DNA from: Protonemura montana
Taxonomy: Eukaryota; Arthropoda; Insecta; Plecoptera; Nemouridae
Length of the DNA: 64,000 bases
Direction: 5' to 3'
Assembly: GCA_947568835.1 (NCBI GenBank)
Contig: OX387607.1
Span: forward strand, 3,658,001 to 3,722,000
Shown: piece by piece, positions 1 through 12,300 of the stretch
How the letters are laid out: each line of letters starts with the position of its first letter
How positions within the stretch are numbered: position 1 is the first letter of the stretch
Notes under the pieces: generated by a model
What the model saw: the letters and a program-made list of their open reading frames with translations, nothing else
What the model was told of the DNA's origin: nothing
Databases searched by the model: none
Made by a program: the position numbers and the translations under genes

Positions 1-1925
1 AGTGTACCTACCTGAAACCGCTGTAGGTACCTACTCCGAAACAATAATTTGTGCCCTGCGCAAACTCGTTTCGCGAAAATGCATTATATAAAATATGGCC
101 GAACCAGATAGACAAAAACCTGGCCGAAAAAAAATGTTGCGTACTTGCCAAAAATTGCATGGCCGAACACCATGCAAATCATTTATGCACATCAACGACA
201 TGGTATATATTACTCGTACCGAAAAACCACTTGAGTCCATCCGTCTCTCTTTCTCTCTTTCCAACTCTTTGGTATCTGTATGAGTCTTCTCTCTCTCGTA
301 TGACCACATTCCCTTTCCCTACCCCGCCTGACAAGATCGGACATAATTGAAGGTGTCTGGGATGTTTTAGTTCGGTGGGCCAGACATTTTGGCCCCCCCG
401 ACCTAGCACACATTTCATGAAAAATCTGTTCAAAATAAGCGCCTCCAGATGCAACTGAAAGTTGGCTGAGATCGTCTGGTAAAACCGTAGCCTGCGCGTT
501 TATTAATCGATATTCAGTTTGTGGTTTTCCGCTTCGGGGTTCTCTGTCAGGGAAAATACGCACGCCATTCTGGCTGTCTGTCTGGCAATCCTGCATTTTG
601 TATTTATAACGAGCTGACCAAAAAAAAAAATGAGTCATTTTTATGACTGTACCACAAACCTGACTATAACATTTGAATCGTCAATTGGATGTTTATTAAA
701 TTTGTCATAATTAGAAAGACGTCACTGTAAACATCTAAACTCGGTACGGCGATTTCCTGTAGTGTAAAACACTCGTACTTCTCACCTGGCACAGAGTAAG
801 CAACTCAATCTGTGTGGGTAATTTCATGACAGCTTATTGCAATATGAATAATCTCACTCGGACACAGCTGAATCGACTACGTACTGGCTTCAAGACCGTC
901 AAACTTACATAATGGACGTGACATGTGAGACAATATGATGCTAAGGCGATAATAATACGTAGTTTGCATATTGATATTAGATATAATTGGAATGCTGGCC
1001 ATCTGAAACCACCTGACGGCTTGCTCTGCCAGTGGAATGCGACTAGTTCCAAAGTTCCAGCGTATTTAGGCTTGCCATTGCCTAAAATGCAAGTTCGTAT
1101 GAAGATGATAGAGTACGTACCAAGTCGTTTACAAGTTGTCAAGACCAGTCCTTAAATTGCATTGTAACGAGTGTGGCTAAATGTGAACTTTGGGATACTG
1201 GTGTCAGAAACAGGATGGGTGTGTGTCGTGAACAAGTGCGTGGTGGCGTTGTGAACATTTGTGAGCTTGATTAACATTGTACACTATTTTTAGAAGTAAA
1301 TGTACTGATAATTAGCCGTTTTTTTATTGCAGTGCAATGCACCACTGTCAAGCAATGGTGTTGACAAATTCGACTTGACCCCTATTTAACTTTTGGATGA
1401 ATAATGGCGAACTGTGCTCGAGGACCTATACGTGGCTCTTTGTGTGTTGGTTAAATATTTTAGAGAATCTTTATTGTTTTCTAGCACAAGCCACCAAAAT
1501 TATATTAACACATTGTAAAGAACAGTCACTACCCAAAATGCAATTGAAAGTGGTAAATTTATTGTAGCATAAAAGTTAGCATTCATGCGTATAACATTTG
1601 ATACCCCAAATCGTGATTAAAAAAAAAACACGTAATCGAGTCCCAAAAAAGCACGCCATAAAATTCTAATTACTTGCAAAACGCACGTCACACACACACA
1701 GACACACATGGGCCAGACGCTCACACGTACACGCGATACAACGCATGCAATTTTCATGACGGATCCTAACCTTGAATTTTGGGCGCTATTAGAGTTTCGT
1801 CTAGACAGACGTTAGTCTCACAAAATGCAGCTATGTACGTAGGCATTGGCCCATGACCACCACGCTCCGATATGAATTACATCATCGTCACCGTCGTCGT
1901 CGTCGTCGCCGTCGACGACGACGGT

Positions 1926-1961
<36 letters not shown>

Positions 1962-2086
1962 GCGCCTGTCCCTGTTTGCTAGCGTCGCCCCCGATCTTTC
2001 TGACCATCCCACCAGCAATCATCACTGTGTCACATTGTACGTTTGTCTTCATCCGTTTTCAGAAGCTTTATTTGATGTTGTTTATC
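1..2086. other. No gene recognised; triplet repeats
   Basis: I see no supported gene in this stretch. Open frames are short, AT-rich and lack splice or homology support. Its only clear structure is simple sequence near 1.9 kb: a (GTC)n tract followed by an uninterrupted (GCG)n tract. Confidence 0.5.
1892..1962. repeat. (GTC)n / (GCG)n triplet repeat
   Basis: A GTC/GAC tract runs into roughly 34 bases of pure GCG repeat. It reads as poly-Arg or poly-Ala on the plus strand and poly-Pro on the minus strand, but no surrounding exon structure supports coding. It is probably a microsatellite, and strongly GC-rich against its AT-rich flanks. Confidence 0.85.
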
Positions 2087-2150
2087 AAAGTTAAGCAATA
2101 GTGCGCTGAGCCAAAAATTGGATAGGTGACCAAATTCCAAATGACCAGCT
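2087..2150 (+). repeat. 5S-derived SINE head fragment
   Basis: The segment starts with AAGTTAAGCAATAGTGCGCT and then has GGATAGGTGACC. This matches the internal part of the 5S-like heads of the complete SINEs at 4.8 and 19.4 kb. It lacks the downstream body and is a truncated relic. Confidence 0.55.
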
Positions 2151-2899
2151 ACAACTATGATATTCACATGAATATATATTGTTGCTATTTTAATTGTCTT
2201 AATGTAACCCTCCCTTTTGAAAATTAGGCCCGGGTCTTTATTTCATTTCATGCCTCTCCTTTTTTGTTCTTTTTTTCGACTGCAATATATTAGATAGTAA
2301 ACAAACCGGTGCAACATGCAGCTACCTCTGATAGGTACTTATTAAATTTCGTCTGGCCCAATCTTGTGAACCACCTTACTGTGCTCTCTCTGGCGAACCT
2401 GCATTCTTACTCTAACGTTCTCGCTCGTACTCCCAGTAAGATGAAGAAAAGATTTTCGGCTGGCATGAAAGCCCCAAGAAGTAGAGACATTTCACAAAAT
2501 TTAAATACAAATAGAACGAATCAAATTTTGGCATACGGAAGAGTGGTCTTCGTTCCACAGAGGATTATCAACTGTCGTTTTTACTGATGTAAATGTACAA
2601 AAAAAAAATGCAGTATCAGATATTTATTTGCGGTGACATTGTTTGGGGAAGGATTTCTTCTTTAGCATCTCTGACCTTCAATCTTCAGCGATTTTCCTCG
2701 TATAGCTAAAGCATGCGCGAAGAGCATTTACAAGGCTATTCAAAACTCCTGATCTTGTCTGTGCTTGCCGAAAATGTGATGCACCCAAAAATATGTGCGC
2801 TTCACAGAATTGGCAGAAACGGCACCGACTTCTCTGCAGCGATCGGCCCTCCTCAAAGCAGGGACCCGGACAAGAGAGATGCTTAATTGCATACACAGG

Positions 2900-4774
2900 T
2901 TTTTCGCTGTCTAAGAAGTAGCAGCTTTTTCAGCATTGGCATTTTGGCCCGGCCAGGCTAGAGATATTCTGTCGCTAGTGCATTACGCGGAATCGTGTAA
3001 TTAAATGCTTGGAGTTTTGGAAAATCGAAATTTATAGTTATCTGGTTGGTTAACGAACTGTGAGTGAACTTGCAAAGGAAAAAATGCAAAAAAATTTTGT
3101 TTTTTACTCTAATTAATAATAAAAAAAAGAAAGTTAGGATTGCTTTATGCACGACGTTGTTTTTAAAATCTGTGTATTTTTTTATCCCAAACCGAAATTT
3201 GATGCCTAATTTCTTTGACTAATTTATCAAGAAATTTTGAGCTATTTTTTCTTTACACTGCTCAGCAATATTTTCGAATGGCCAAATAAATCGGCAACCA
3301 CTTATTTTTTTTACTCGCTATGATGAAGCCGACCCGCTGCGAGTCACGAGATTGCAGTTTGCATTTTCGGCGGTCGGCCCTGGGTGCCAGACAGGCCAAC
3401 CTGTATAGGTGTAGACCCGAGCAACAAATGCAAGTTATTAGCATTAGACTGCATCGAAACGAGACGGTGTGCACAAATATATCTTGCACATGCATGTACA
3501 TAAATTATACTCCTATGTGCCATGCTTTATTTATAATATTTGCAGGACAGACTACAAGGATTTCATGGGGCCAACATCTTATAGATAGAGATGCTGTGCA
3601 GGATGTAGGTCGGAGTTTTTGCTGCACAGTATTTTTTTTTCCTGGCTGGCTATAAAGCTAAACCTTATGACAACATGAGACAACACGATAAGTAAAGATC
3701 AATTGGCTTATGTTTTGATTCGAAATTATCAGACGGTAAAGGTATTCATGTTATTTTTTTCAAATACAATTCGAAACAATGTCAGTAAATAAACGTTCTT
3801 ATTATTTGAGAATTTGCAACGATGTTTTGTCACAGAGGACGATGATTTCCTCAATTTATATAAAATGTATCTATTAGAATAAAATGGTCAAAAATCATTT
3901 CTGCTTCTCATAAAATCACTACCAACGTCTCCCTAGTCTACACGTGTTTCACTTTCTGCAAAGCGCTCCGGGGCACGCATCCATTCTAAAAATGAAACAC
4001 CCCTTTGCCCCTCTCCCGATCACAGCTTCGATAGCGATAATTCTGCTCATACCAACGCTGCAACTTCACCTACATCTAATAAATAATAAATTCTGCATCA
4101 TTTAAAAACAGAATTGGCCCCCTCCCCCCCAAAAAATGCCATCATGCAGGCCAAACCGCCAACCAGTTTCTCGTTACCAGTACGCCAGTACGTCATATTT
4201 ACATGCACTCGCTCACATGCACGAAAATAGAGGAGTATTCCATTTTAAAATTTCAAAAACATTAATTGTCCGAGGGGACCTGTCAAAAATCCGGTTTACA
4301 ATTGCAACATCTTTTTGGTAACTGGTACCGGAAAAGTGATTTTATTTTGTCTGGGCCATGGTGTTTTTTCAAGGGTACCTTCATGTAAGGATGCATCGAA
4401 GGCGAGGATTGGCCGCGGAGGCTGCAGTAATTATGCAGCTAGACGTGTCGGGGTCGTCCTCGTGGATGGGGGGGACAGCGTCGACGGCGACGGCGGAGGG
4501 TGATGGGTGATGGATGGGCGTCGTACACGTGTAGAGAAAGGCGCGTGGATGACAGGGACATTGTGTGGATGCGGAGGATTACGATTCTGTCTGACGAGAA
4601 GCTATGAGGACCGCGTCGACGACGACGGCGGAGGGTAGTTATTAAGTGGGAGAACATTGTTGCACTCTGGAGAGAAATGTCATGGGGGATGGCACGCAGA
4701 AATAATATTTTGATGAGGACGCATATTTTTTTGTATCTTTTGTAAACGTACCTTTCATTGTAAAAAAGAGTGAA
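2900..4774. other. No gene recognised
   Basis: AT-rich sequence with only short, unsupported open frames. I see no domain, RNA gene or long repeat. Confidence 0.5.
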
Positions 4775-5192
4775 TGGCGTGTTGGAAACACCGGACCTCG
4801 TGAGAACCAAAGTTAAGCAGTACTGAGCTGAAAATATTGGATGGGTGACCGTCTTACACTTGGCCAGTTTTGTTCGGGAGAGAGGTTAGAGGGATGAAAG
4901 TTAGTACAAAAATCTTATTTGCCTTACTTATCAACTTCTCGACTGCATGGATTTGTGGAGGAATCCTGCTGTTCGAGTTGTACCGTCCTTCGGAAGGGAC
5001 GTTAAGCCGGTGGTCCCCTTGGTGCTCTTTGACAGAAGTAGGCTATGTACCGGCACTGGGTTCCATTCTAGACTAGGTAAGGTTAATCATGATCGTGATC
5101 ATCATCCACTAATTCACCGACGCCATTAGACCAGTGCCGCATAGCTAGATGTCAAAACAATGCGTCGCTTAACTCCACTAATAAATCAATCG
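4775..5192 (+). mobile_element. 5S-rRNA-headed SINE, copy A
   Basis: The head begins GGCGTGTTGGAAACACCGG and contains AAGTTAAGCAGTACTGAGCT and GGATGGGTGACC. These are degenerate forms of the 5S rRNA promoter region (SINE3-type head). The body has the conserved CCTTCGGAAGGGACGTTAAG module and the end of the element has GCGTCGCTTAACTCC plus an AATAAATC tail. Such elements are non-autonomous, transcribed by Pol III and mobilised by a partner LINE. No clear target-site duplication is visible. Confidence 0.8.
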
Positions 5193-6250
5193 GTTGACAT
5201 CTGAAGTTTTAAACTAGGTACCTAACCTCAGCTGAAGACTAGCTTGTGATCATCTTGATTAAAGAGATGTGCCATTCCCGCCACATCTCGTTGAGGCAAA
5301 GTGGGGAATTGCATTTTTGTATTAAACAAATATACCCAATGACAGACTACAATGTATCGTAAGGAAAATCTCGTCATGGAATAGTTTGGTTGAGTAAGAA
5401 ACAATAGGATGGATAATCAATCTCATCGATCATTGACAATTATCTTGTAGCCACAACCACTCATTAAGCTTGGAGAATATTTAAATTGAGCGCAAAGTAA
5501 TTATTTTCAATATAAATTATTTCTCCCAAATTAGATTTTCTATTGATATATAAATATCTAAAAAACTGACATCTCCTTCAAAACCCAGAAACCAACCAAC
5601 TTCCATCAACATCCGAGTCCCTAATGGACCAGCACGCAGCAGACTCCAGCCTCCACAACCTCGACGCAGTTTACACGTCTCCCGCCAAGCGCCACTAGTC
5701 ACGCATCTCGTCCAGCCACTAGCGTCATCTAGCAGCCAGCCTCCAACCAACCGACCATGTCCTCATCATCAAAGAGGAAATCCGATAAATTACAGCCAGC
5801 GAAAAAAACATTGTCCACATCGCCGGCGACTGTCAGCCCAGCGCAACGAGGTACACGTCGAGGCGACTACGGTTGTGGGCAGTTCGAGATAATATCCGCA
5901 AAGAAGGAAACAGGATCTGACTTTTCGATAAGCAATAACAATCCCTCAGAGTTTCTAGTGGATTGGACGAGGTCGGTTTGATTGTCAAGAATCCAGCGCA
6001 GTGTCAGTGTGTTTTTTGCTTGTTTTTATATCTCTCCGGTCTCTCCCATCTGCGGCGTGTGCGTGTGTTTCTTTTTGTTGTTTGTCGCTGAACCCTTTTT
6101 TTTCTACTAGTCTGCTCCAAGCCTTGGTGTGATATACCTGATCTCAGAACTTTCTCCACGGCTGGGCGTGATCCGGGTCGGATGTTTCTTACCGTGTTTA
6201 AATACCATCTATAGATCGTTCAATTAGAATTTTTGTAATTCGTTTAGAGA
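5193..6250. other. Upstream region of the adaptor gene
   Basis: This is the 5' flank of the SLP-76-like gene. A possible splice acceptor (CGTTTAG) lies four bases before the start ATG at 6251, so a non-coding first exon may lie in this stretch. A Ser/Lys-rich frame starting at 5757 would join out of phase with the SAM exon at its best donor (5853/5854). I do not call it coding. No promoter element can be identified with confidence. Confidence 0.35.
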
Positions 6251-6331
6251 ATGGCGGGAAAAAACAAATTCACACCTCTGCAGCAAATTCGTGGCTGGAC
6301 GTGTGAAGATGTCCAGAGGGCTCTGACAAAG
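6251..6331 (+). CDS. SLP-76-like exon 1: start and SAM helix 1
   Basis: Encodes MAGKNKFTPLQQIRGW and then CEDVQRALTK after one Thr. The GW..EDVQRAL pattern is the start of a SAM domain. It ends in phase 0 at AAAG|GTGACA. The ATG is preceded by a possible acceptor, so the 5'UTR may be spliced. Confidence 0.9.
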
Positions 6332-9300
6332 GTGACAGTCACTTTTAATTGCGTTGTTAATTGCTTTTGTACATACAGTTGTACAGAGAAATGATGCGCT
6401 AGTAAAATATAATTATATTTGTTTAGGTGTGGGTGTGTAGGATTCATCACCTGTTGCATTGATGTTAATGAATCAGGGAAATAAAATTAAAAAATTGATC
6501 TCGATGAGGAATATCATGCAAAATTTGTGATGGTTTTATTGGCTTATCTTCTCGTGTGCTAGAACGACTCAAAAGCGTATCTTAGATAGAGACAAATCTC
6601 GGTTTTCTGCTTCTGCCGATAAGACTTTTTTTGGCAATTTGATCAAACTACTTGCCTTAAAATCAGTTGCCCTTTTCCATAACCTTTTTTTTGTGTGTCT
6701 AGAATGACCTGCAGACATGCTGTGATGCTGTCGCCAAACGCAACATAGACGGCGAAGCATTACTGGTAATTATGTCTCTGTGGACTCGTACGAATTGAGT
6801 CACTAATTGCTCGATGCGTCACAATGCTAGTGCGTGTGACCTCACCGCGAACCCATTGTCTCGCTATCACGATGAAAATCAATATTGGGCCCACCACGTG
6901 CAGCCTGAAATAACATGGCAACCTATGCAAGGAATCGGTCGAGTGGGTAAAGAGACGCTGGAAAGACGGCCTTGGTGGTTGGTGGGTGTCAGTTGCCGAA
7001 TTGGGGAGTACAGAAGGTCGTCACGAACATCATTTTGATGTTTGCTCTTGGCTGTTTCAAGTTTTTGCTTTTTGATGATATTTAAATCGACCGCCGAATA
7101 GTTGTTTACCTGTTTCTGTTGGTGAATTAAAGGTTAATATCGTTCGATAATCAATGTCTTGATTTCAACCAATGATAGAACGACAGGACCTTTTTGAAAA
7201 CGAACTTACTGAAAGTATGATAGTTTCTAGACTCGTGTCTACTTGATTTATCCTTGGCACTAGTTTGAACAACAACTATTTGAACTGGGTTTTTGAATGC
7301 TAAGTAAAGGAGAACTAAATTTCCCGACGTTTCGTAACATGTACTAGTTATTAGAAAAACTATTAGAAACTATTGCTAAGGATAAATCAAGTAGACATGA
7401 GTCTAAAAACCATCATGTACTAGTCACTTCTTCAAGGACTGCTCTAACCCTTGAAGAAGTAACTAGTACATGTTACGAAACGTCGGGAAATTTAGTTGTC
7501 CTTTACTTAGCATTCAAAATCCATTTCAAATAGTTTTTGTTACAATCTGAAAGTACTTCATGTTTTTTTTTTTTTTTTTTTTTTTTTAAGTTTGTTCACC
7601 TAACGAATAGGGAGCAAAATAGGAATTCATTTTTGGTTGTTTTATGGGAATAACATCGTGCCTTTCCAAACTTCAAGCTATAAACACAGTAGGCTATGAG
7701 GTAATTCGCTCGTTCACCACTGGTTTTCCGGTGACATTCCTCATAAGTTATTTTAACTATTTATTTACGACTCTGGATAAACAATGACAATTAAAATAGA
7801 TCATCTCTCACTCGTTACACAAATTGTAATTGCAGAGACGATCGTCGTAGAGGTAATTGAGCCTTTTCATGGATCCTTTTTATTATTATATATTTTTTAA
7901 ATCGAACAAAGACATTCAGTCTTACCCTTATAGAGAGTAAAAAAGGCAAACATTTAATTTTAGAGTTGATGACGATAAGTTTTCTTTCCGGTGACGAAAT
8001 CACTGAAATCTTACCACTTCACGATAACGTCTCTGTGAGCGCTGCGGTGGCACAACCAGTGACACAAGATAAATTATATTTAATTATTGAGTACCTATAA
8101 GTGTAATTTTGTAAATTATTTGAATTTTTTTCAGAATTTGACCGAAGGCAAGCTTGTGTTGTGGAAAAATGATCTCAAACAAACTGAAATTCAGTAAGTT
8201 ACTTTACGTAATTGCTTTGATTAATTAACAATATAATGATATTTGTTTTGTTACCAGTTACTAATGCTTTCTTTTGATGGGTTTTTAGTCCTAAAAAGTA
8301 ATTCAACCCGACGTTTCGGTTGAGTTAGCTCTGGGTGAGACTGAATATGGCAGAGCTAACTGCCGAAACGTCGCGAGAAGAAATTTGAAGTACTAAGAAC
8401 CCATTAGAAAGAGAGACCGAAAAAAAACCCATAAATATCATTCAACAACGGCTCTGAAAACATTTAATGCACTTGTTAGAATTGAATTGTGTGAACAGAA
8501 TATGTCAAAAGGAAACGTAAATTCCATCAATTTCCTGCAAACACGGACAGAACACTAGCGTCGACTATCAACCACATTTCCTGTAGGATTGATTCTGTAC
8601 GAGTCATTGCGATGCTAAAAATGACTGCTTATCATATTATTTGCTTATTTCCACTTGAATGTACTGCATTAACAGAGAGTATGAGACAAGTATGAGCTAA
8701 TAATCTTGGCTCCGAGCATTTATTGTATAAAAATTGTCGGGAGGCTTACTGCCTTGGGAAGGTGATGGTATGACAACAGACGCTTTGGTACAGAGGCAAG
8801 TTTATGCCGATAGTGCCACACCATTTGGTCATAATCACGCCCGTGGTTTTTAAGGAAATGTGGTTAACTTAGTTACAGTTCGGCATTTTCCTGGCAAAGA
8901 TTTGAGTGTGATTTTGAATTTGGTTACCTGACTTTCCTCAACCGAATGACGATTTAATCCGTTTTTTCACGAAATCAGTAACGTGTTAGAAGGATAGTGG
9001 CAAAGAAAATTGTATTTTTGGGTGCCAAAGTCCACTCGATGCCGTGGCACTGGGTCAATCCGTCTCTGCCGAAATCCAATTTAAACGAGTCACAGAACGT
9101 TTGGCTCTGATTTCTTTTTAAGCTCTATTTCAAAGGAACCTACCATATTCTAAGGTCCTTAGGTCTTACACCGACCGGTAGCAAGCTGCTAAAACCAGGT
9201 AAACCAGGCACCTGGACAACTTGGTACTAATCAAAACACAACGAATCTAGATGACTTGATCCACTAAAACAGATTCACTTTTTCTTTCAGAAAGCTCTCT

Positions 9301-12300
9301 TCCTTTGTGGTGAACGTAAACTTTTATCCCGAGAAGTACTCGAGCAGCGCCGGTGGACTTCGCCAGGGGGGTAACGTCCCAGCGAAAACCTGGGGGCAGA
9401 ACGCAAACCAGTCGACGTCGTCGTCGTCCTTCGGCAGGTCGACGCCGACGCCTCCCAGTAAACCGACGCCGGGGTTGAGGAGCGCGGGCTCGTCAAACGG
9501 CTTCAACGCCCCGACCGCGCAGGCGACGAACAAATTTAGCAAACCAACTCCTCCAAATAATTTTAACAAACCTCCCCCAAACAATTTTAACAAACCGGCT
9601 CCCCCAAATAATTTTAACAAATCGGCTCCCCCAAATAATTTTAACAAACCTTCCCCAAACAATTTTACCAAACCAGCTCCCCCAAATAATTTTAACAAAC
9701 CTCCCCCAAACAATTTTAACAAACCGGCTCCCCCAAATAATTTTAACAAACCCAATCCACAAAATAATTTTAACAAACCTCCCCCAAATAATTTTAACAA
9801 ACCAACTCCTCCAAATAATTTTAACAAACCTCCCCCAAATAATTTTAACAAACCTCCCCCAAATAATTTTAACAAACCGGCTCCCCCAAACAATTTTAAC
9901 AAACCCAATCCACAAAATATTTTGAGAAAACAAAATCCCCCCTATATTGCAACAAAGAATGCAGCCAGCTCCAGCAGACTATATCCGACAGCCGGCGGTA
10001 CACGCTCAACGCCCCAGCAAAGTCTTCAAGTCGACCAAAGGGATCAACAGAACGAATATTTGGCAATGGAAGGAAAGTCGCCCGTGGCACCAAAAACTCC
10101 AGTTCTCGAGCCCACAAACAAATTCACTAGACCAGTACCTGAGCCTCCCCGAGAATCAGTCTACTCACCTCCAGCTTTGCTCCGGAGCGAGTACCCTATT
10201 TCCAACTACGACGAAGACGAGCAACCTGAGTACCACAACATTGACGAGACGACAAACACTGCTGAAGCATACCCTCCAGCAGACCCCGACAACTATCATT
10301 CGGATGCAGAAAGTTGGGGCACAGACTTTGACGACGCCGATGAAGAGGACATCGACTTTCCACCGGAAGAGTTATCGGCGAACAAATCGTCTCTCTTCAG
10401 AGACGAGGGGCCCTCTCTACCTCACCGACCTCCCAACAGAGAACCCGTGTTGCCGGCGCGGCCAACATTCCAGCCTCCATCAGCATTCCAGCCACCGTTA
10501 GCATTCCAGCCTCCGTCAGCATTCAAAGTCTCAAAAGCCTTTGACTATCCGCAGCCCCCAGCGGCGATGGACAACAACATGTTGAGCGGCCTGATAGGAG
10601 ACGACCAGCCTGAATACGCGGACGACGAGGAGTATTCTCTAATCGACGAGTTCAGTAACCTCCCGCCGCCAGCTCTGGTACCGAGGGAGTATCCGAGCAA
10701 ACCGGCGTCGATTCAAGTACCGGAGGCGATGGCGCCGAGGGTCCCGCACAGAGAGCCCGTTTTGATCTTGCCAAGGAATCTCCCCAGTCATTTCGGAGAG
10801 AGCAAGTTGCCTGACAGTCTTTCGCTGAAACCCCATCTGCCACGAAGGGAGCCGTACAAGCCACCTAAAGGACGGGAAGAGACCAACCCAGAGGCGTTTG
10901 ATGACTGCGAGTACGAGGTCATAGAACACCGGGAAGGGGACAATGATTACCTGGCTCCTACAGGCATGAAGCGTGCAGCGTCGGTAAGGAGCATCTAAAT
11001 CTTATTATTATTATCATTATTAAATCATTCAATATACTGTGGTGCTCTGTGTTCTTACCACTTAATCTGAAACGTTCTCTGCTCACCACTACTTTTTCTT
11101 GCATTTTGTACCGTATCTGTTAGAAGATATAAGGATCTTTCGCATGCATCCATCACAGCTAAATGTTCACATATTGTCAGAAGACCCTGACTAATTCGTC
11201 GTGTTCCCGCTAGACGGAGTCAGTGGGCAGTCCGAGTGCGCTCACCGTCAAGCTTCGCGAAGCTCTCCACGCTCGGAAAATATCGCTCACCACGACTGTG
11301 CGGCCCGAGATACCACCGATGCCGCACGAGTTCGGCCGAGGTAAGCGACTTAACTCACTCGCGGATGTTCTGTCATGCCGATCAGCTGGATACTGGGGGG
11401 TACAGAGGGGTAACTGCCACCTCTGGCCACTTGGATTATTTGACTAGCTGGTCATTTCAACTATTGGCCTCTCTCTTGCAGTCTAATGCTACAAATGGTA
11501 TCCCTATCATTTAACCAACAGGAAAGTAACAATTTAAATTATTATTTAGCTACCTTTCTTTCCTATTCTACTCCTTTCTCTCTCAAATGCTTGGATTCAC
11601 CCAAGTCTAAGCATACATACATAGACTTTGGTTAAAGTATTTTTCAAAACTTTGGTTTGTAAAACACGAGAAATACTATGCTCATCAATCATCGCGGTTC
11701 GAACTGGGACCAGAGTCAACTTTCCCTCTCCTACCCCCTCTTTAATTCGGTTTAGTCTACAGCAAGCTCTCGGTGAAGATCCTCTCGGCGTTAAAATCGG
11801 CAAAAGAAGTTATTTATAGTCTCAGGGTGGGGCATTTTCGTACTGTTCCTGTGTGTGAAAGATTAAATCTTCGTGGTTTTTTTGCGGCTATGAAATGATA
11901 ATTAAGCTATTAAGACTAACGTGTATCTACAAAAGCCAGTCCCAAGAAAGTTTGTCAACTTAAGACTCTTAACAGTGATTAAAAGTGGTAGCACCAGCTT
12001 GACTGTCGAGGACTGTAGCAATAGAACGCAGCTGTTGGCCAAAAAACAGATCGCAAAACAGATGTGGGATACCCAATACTCGACTTCCCTAATATCTCTC
12101 TTTGCCCCATTCTAGTTCTAGGGGGGTTACACTTGTGCTATGGGAGACCTAGTTATGTTTTTTCTACCCTCCTCGTGACAGGTCCCCGACTGGTTCGTCT
12201 TGCCGTTCATTCAGTGCATTCACTTGTTGACTAGGAAACGAATCTGATTGTTTAATCTCGTCGCTCGTTCAATGGAGATTTTAACAGATTTTCAAATATT

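Noticed and set aside
5757-5981. Ser/Lys-rich open frame starting MSSSSKRKSDK as an upstream coding exon of the adaptor
   Set aside because: Its best donor (CAACGAG|GTACAC) leaves phase 1, which does not match the SAM exon (phase 0 after the possible acceptor). The ATG at 6251 already gives the same N-terminal length as human SLP-76.
9324-9933. Minus-strand long frames over the adaptor repeat (Leu/Phe/Gly or Ile/Trp-rich)
   Set aside because: They are the antisense shadow of the PPNNFNKP repeat, which is kept in frame on the plus strand with proper splice sites.
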